Below, piece after piece: positions 5,490-8,341 of a stretch of DNA of 8,341 nucleotides. The notes under the pieces were generated by a model, which saw only the letters and a program-made list of their open reading frames with translations, was not told the origin of the DNA and made no database searches. Numbering within the stretch: position 1 is the first letter of the stretch; the number at the start of each line of letters is the position of its first letter. The position numbers were made by a program, and so were the translations under genes. The stretch is taken from assembly GCA_039934635.1 (NCBI GenBank), contig JBDTLT010000236.1, positions 1 through 8,341 on the forward strand, given 5' to 3'. Origin of the DNA: DATLFA01 sp039934635 (lineage in GTDB: Bacteria > Actinomycetota > Acidimicrobiia > Acidimicrobiales > WLNW01).

Positions 5490-8341
5490 TCACATCTCGA
5501 TGCCCATGTCCATTTCACGCTCGCGCGCACGGGCCGGCGCGAGCGCTCTCACGTCGTGATGAAGTTGCCGGTATTGGTCGGCACGGGTCGTGTCGCTATA
5601 GCCGGGTCGCTCGCCGAGCGCGTCGCGACTGTCGATGCCGTATGCGGCGCGGTATTGCTCGATCGCTCCGACTGTGTTGCGCCAGAGTTTGTCGTTCCCA
5701 TCACGTTGAATCCCGCGCAGATATGTCGGCGGTTCTCGCTCCACACGACCGATCCGGAGCGACGCGTCGGCGTTGAGCACAGCACGGATCTCACGCGTGC
5801 GATCGACCAAGCCTGGTCGTGCTGCGTCGCGCTGCGCGACGGCGCGGTCACGCTCACCGGTCGACTGCGCGATCTCCGTGCGCAGCGTGGCGGCGCGTGT
5901 CCCGTACTCGCCCACCGAACTGCCGGCGCGGTCGATGTCGCCATGCAGTGTGTCGATGGTGTCGCGGTTGCGGAACCGTGACCATGCAGTGTCAAAACCG
6001 TCGAGGCGTTGCTGCGCGTCGTCGACCCGGGCGCGTGCACCGTCGAGGCGCTTCAGCGTGTCGGTCAGATCGCCGGACTTCGTGGAGAGCCTGCGTTCGA
6101 CGCCATCGACGGACTGCTCGAGGACGTAGCGCTGCCGGCCGATCGCACGTTGTTCATCCCACAGGTCGCGCAGCGTCTGCGGCGACAACAACGTCGACTG
6201 CTCAGGAAGTTGTTGAGGTTGTTTTCGGAGCACGTCGAGGGCGGGGCGGTCGATCCAATCACGGCTCAACCCAGCGGCCAACACGTCGCGCGCTGTCTGG
6301 CCGGGTTCGACGGCGACGTAGGCGGTGTTGTTGTCGCGGCCGCGGGTCATCGGCACATAGATCCCACGGGCGTCGACCGGGCCATCGATCAACGTCAATG
6401 ACCGGTCGACGGTGCGGCCCTGCGCACCGTGCGCGGTCTGCGCGTAACCCAACTCCACATCGCTGGCGACGTAGCCGCTGGGTAGCCGGACGCGTCCGTG
6501 CGAACCGGACACAGTAAGGGACCGGTCGCGATGCAACTGCTCGATGACCCAGCGGTCGCGGTTGTGCACCGGATGACCGCGATCGGTAACCACGTCGCGC
6601 TCGTTGCGGCGCGTCACGATCTCATCGCCGACATGGAGCCGATACCCACCAGCCTGAAGAGTTCGTTTCGTCGCGAGCTCACCGTTACGTATGCGTACGT
6701 CTTGGGCGGCGCGGTTGAGCACGAGCACGGTGTCGTTGGTGGGGGCGGTCATCAACACGTCCTCACCACGCTGTCGGGCCCGGTGCCACGCCGCCACCAT
6801 CCGCTCCTGGAGCTCGTCAGCAGGGCCGTCTAGGATGCGGCGATGCTTGGCGTAGAGGTCGATCACGTCAAGGTCGCCGCGGCGTAGCCGCAGTGACGCG
6901 TCGCGTTCCCAGTCGTTGGTGAAGCGGTGCACGCGGCCGAGCTCGATCGCGCCGTGCTCGTCGACGAGATGGGCGAACATACCGCCGCGGCCGACGGCGG
7001 AGAACTGCAACGGATCGCCTACTAACACGACCCGCCATTGCCGGGCGTCGGCGAGCGTCGCGAGTTGCGCCAGCTTCGGCGTGGAGATCATTCCGGCTTC
7101 GTCCAGGATGATCGTCGTACCGATTGGGAGCGCGTAGGGCGGTCGGGGGCCCCTGACGCGCTGGTGCTCGACCAACAGTTTGTCCACGGTGTCCGCTCGG
7201 AGGCCGGTCTCTAACGCGAGCACCTGCGCCGCTGCTGCGGAAGGAGCGACTGCGAACACCGCGCGCCCCTCGACAGCGAGCTGCGCTATTGCGGGCTTGA
7301 GTGCGGTGGTCTTGCCGGTGCCGGCCGGGCCAACGGCCAACACCAACGGCGCGTCACCGGCGACCCCGGCGGCGAGCTCGAGCTGCGCATGATCCAGACT
7401 CGTCAACACCGGCGCCAACACGGCGGGCTTGTCGGTGGCGGGCTGGCTGAGGCGTTGTTGCGCCCAGGCCGCGATTCGTTGTTCTTCGGCGAGGATCGAA
7501 GGTGCGGTGAGGACGTGGTCGATCACGGACTCGGTGATCGGACGGCCATCACGACGCAAGACCGCACCCTCAACTACCGGCGGTGAGAGATCGATGAGCA
7601 GATCGCGAGTGATGGCCTCCGTGAGCACCTCGAGCTGTTCGACGAGCTCTGTCGCCCGCATCGCGAGGTCACTGTCGACGTTGGCGGCCAACTCACGCAG
7701 CAGCTCCGCGGGACGCCACGTCGACTGCTTGTCCCCCAACGCCACCAAACCCCGCTCCGCCACTATGCGAACGTCGAGCTGGTGCCGTGGGGCTCGTTGT
7801 TGGCCGATCACGTCACGCACCAACTCAGCCGGCTTCACGCCGGCGGACCGTGAGATCGCCGCCCACTCCTCGCGCGCCAACCGCGCCGGCATCGCGTCTG
7901 GTTTGCTCGGACGCGAATCCACCACCGCCTCCCGCTCCAGACGCCAACGCTCCCGCGGGGTCGGCTCACGCCCCAACGACTGCCCGAAGCGGGCCAGCTT
8001 CACCTTCAGCCGTTCCTCGACGTCGAGGCTGCGCAACGAGAACTCGGCGCGTAGACCGACCGGTACATGAGCCAGCTCCGAGATCCCATGCACCGGCGGC
8101 TCCCACACCACCCCGAGACGCTGCGCCAACTCACTCTCGAGCCCCGCGTGATATACCGCGGAGACCGTGCGCTGATCAAACTTCAAATACCGCGCGTCGA
8201 GCGACGAGAACCGCCCGTCCGGTGCGAGCACCCGGTTGACGATCACCGCATGGGTGTGTAGCTGCGGGTCGCCCGACCGCGACGTGTGCTGCCGGAACAA
8301 CGCCGCGCTGATCCCCTCCGCGTCGACCACACAGATCTGGC
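5490..8341 (-). CDS. TrwC/TraI-like MOBF conjugative relaxase-helicase, N-terminus cut by window edge
   Basis: This is the nicking and unwinding enzyme of conjugative transfer: an HUH relaxase that cuts the origin of transfer, fused to a RecD-like 5'-3' helicase. At least 950 codons are visible, and the frame stays open to the right edge. Counting residue 1 at the GTG at 8330, the metal-binding segment is FRQHTSRSGDPQLHTH (12-27). Helicase motifs are Walker A GPAGTGKTT (334-342), Walker B IILDEAG (407-413), VLVGDPLQFS (435-444), GRVHRF (465-470), YAQTAHGAQGRTVD (629-642) and YVPMTRGRDNN (658-668). Residues about 715-840 are charged and Gln/Arg-rich, probably coiled coil. The catalytic tyrosines lie beyond the edge. 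No frameshift is seen. The annotated GTG is not the true start, because the family has about 130-150 residues before the HTH motif. It indicates a conjugative or mobilisable element. Confidence 0.92.
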   Translation of the reverse strand, partial: QICVVDAEGISAALFRQHTSRSGDPQLHTHAVIVNRVLAPDGRFSSLDARYLKFDQRTVSAVYHAGLESELAQRLGVVWEPPVHGISELAHVPVGLRAEFSLRSLDVEERLKVKLARFGQSLGREPTPRERWRLEREAVVDSRPSKPDAMPARLAREEWAAISRSAGVKPAELVRDVIGQQRAPRHQLDVRIVAERGLVALGDKQSTWRPAELLRELAANVDSDLAMRATELVEQLEVLTEAITRDLLIDLSPPVVEGAVLRRDGRPITESVIDHVLTAPSILAEEQRIAAWAQQRLSQPATDKPAVLAPVLTSLDHAQLELAAGVAGDAPLVLAVGPAGTGKTTALKPAIAQLAVEGRAVFAVAPSAAAAQVLALETGLRADTVDKLLVEHQRVRGPRPPYALPIGTTIILDEAGMISTPKLAQLATLADARQWRVVLVGDPLQFSAVGRGGMFAHLVDEHGAIELGRVHRFTNDWERDASLRLRRGDLDVIDLYAKHRRILDGPADELQERMVAAWHRARQRGEDVLMTAPTNDTVLVLNRAAQDVRIRNGELATKRTLQAGGYRLHVGDEIVTRRNERDVVTDRGHPVHNRDRWVIEQLHRDRSLTVSGSHGRVRLPSGYVASDVELGYAQTAHGAQGRTVDRSLTLIDGPVDARGIYVPMTRGRDNNTAYVAVEPGQTARDVLAAGLSRDWIDRPALDVLRKQPQQLPEQSTLLSPQTLRDLWDEQRAIGRQRYVLEQSVDGVERRLSTKSGDLTDTLKRLDGARARVDDAQQRLDGFDTAWSRFRNRDTIDTLHGDIDRAGSSVGEYGTRAATLRTEIAQSTGERDRAVAQRDAARPGLVDRTREIRAVLNADASLRIGRVEREPPTYLRGIQRDGNDKLWRNTVGAIEQYRAAYGIDSRDALGERPGYSDTTRADQYRQLHHDVRALAPARAREREMDMGIEM

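Noticed and set aside
5376..6517. Long plus-strand ORFs antisense to the relaxase gene (e.g. 5376-5981, 5819-6517)
   Set aside because: Their products are Arg/Ser-rich with no domains, and they lie inside a clear relaxase-helicase frame. GC-rich codon structure commonly leaves such shadow frames open.

Overview
This is a high-GC window that most likely comes from an actinobacterium. It could be an acidimicrobial or other deep-branching lineage, but that is inference. The signs are a SigE-type ECF sigma factor, a DUF4232-like domain, a TrwC/MOBF relaxase of actinobacterial type and an apparently leaderless toxin-antitoxin promoter. No rRNA, tRNA or CRISPR array was seen.

Layout. (1) Positions 1-565, minus strand: a VapBC toxin-antitoxin pair. 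The ribbon-helix-helix antitoxin is complete. The PIN-domain toxin runs off the left edge. (2) Positions 566-811: a divergent intergenic region with a likely vapB promoter/operator. (3) Positions 812-3048, plus strand: an ECF sigma factor overlapping by 4 nt a 579-aa single-pass membrane protein, with a short basic cytoplasmic tail, a transmembrane helix, a DUF4232-like domain and a Kelch-like beta-propeller. (4) Positions 3049-3246: an intergenic region with a 12-bp direct repeat. (5) Positions 3247-5278, plus strand: a second, divergent ECF sigma factor overlapping by 8 nt a 487-aa single-pass membrane protein, with a basic tail, a transmembrane helix, a seven-repeat YVTN/NHL-like propeller and a C-terminal META/HslJ-like domain. 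(6) Positions 5279-5489: a convergent intergenic region with two possible hairpins. (7) Positions 5490-8341, minus strand: a large TrwC/TraI-like MOBF relaxase-helicase whose N-terminus lies beyond the right edge.

How the parts fit. The two middle operons share one logic: an ECF sigma factor is translationally coupled to a membrane protein that exposes a beta-propeller outside the cell. The membrane proteins are therefore candidate anti-sigma factors/sensors, although neither shows the zinc-binding HxxxCxxC anti-sigma motif. The relaxase and the toxin-antitoxin pair suggest that the window belongs to an integrative conjugative element or plasmid, or to a chromosomal remnant of one. The most novel aspect is the tandem pair of sigma/propeller modules that carry different propeller types and different accessory domains.
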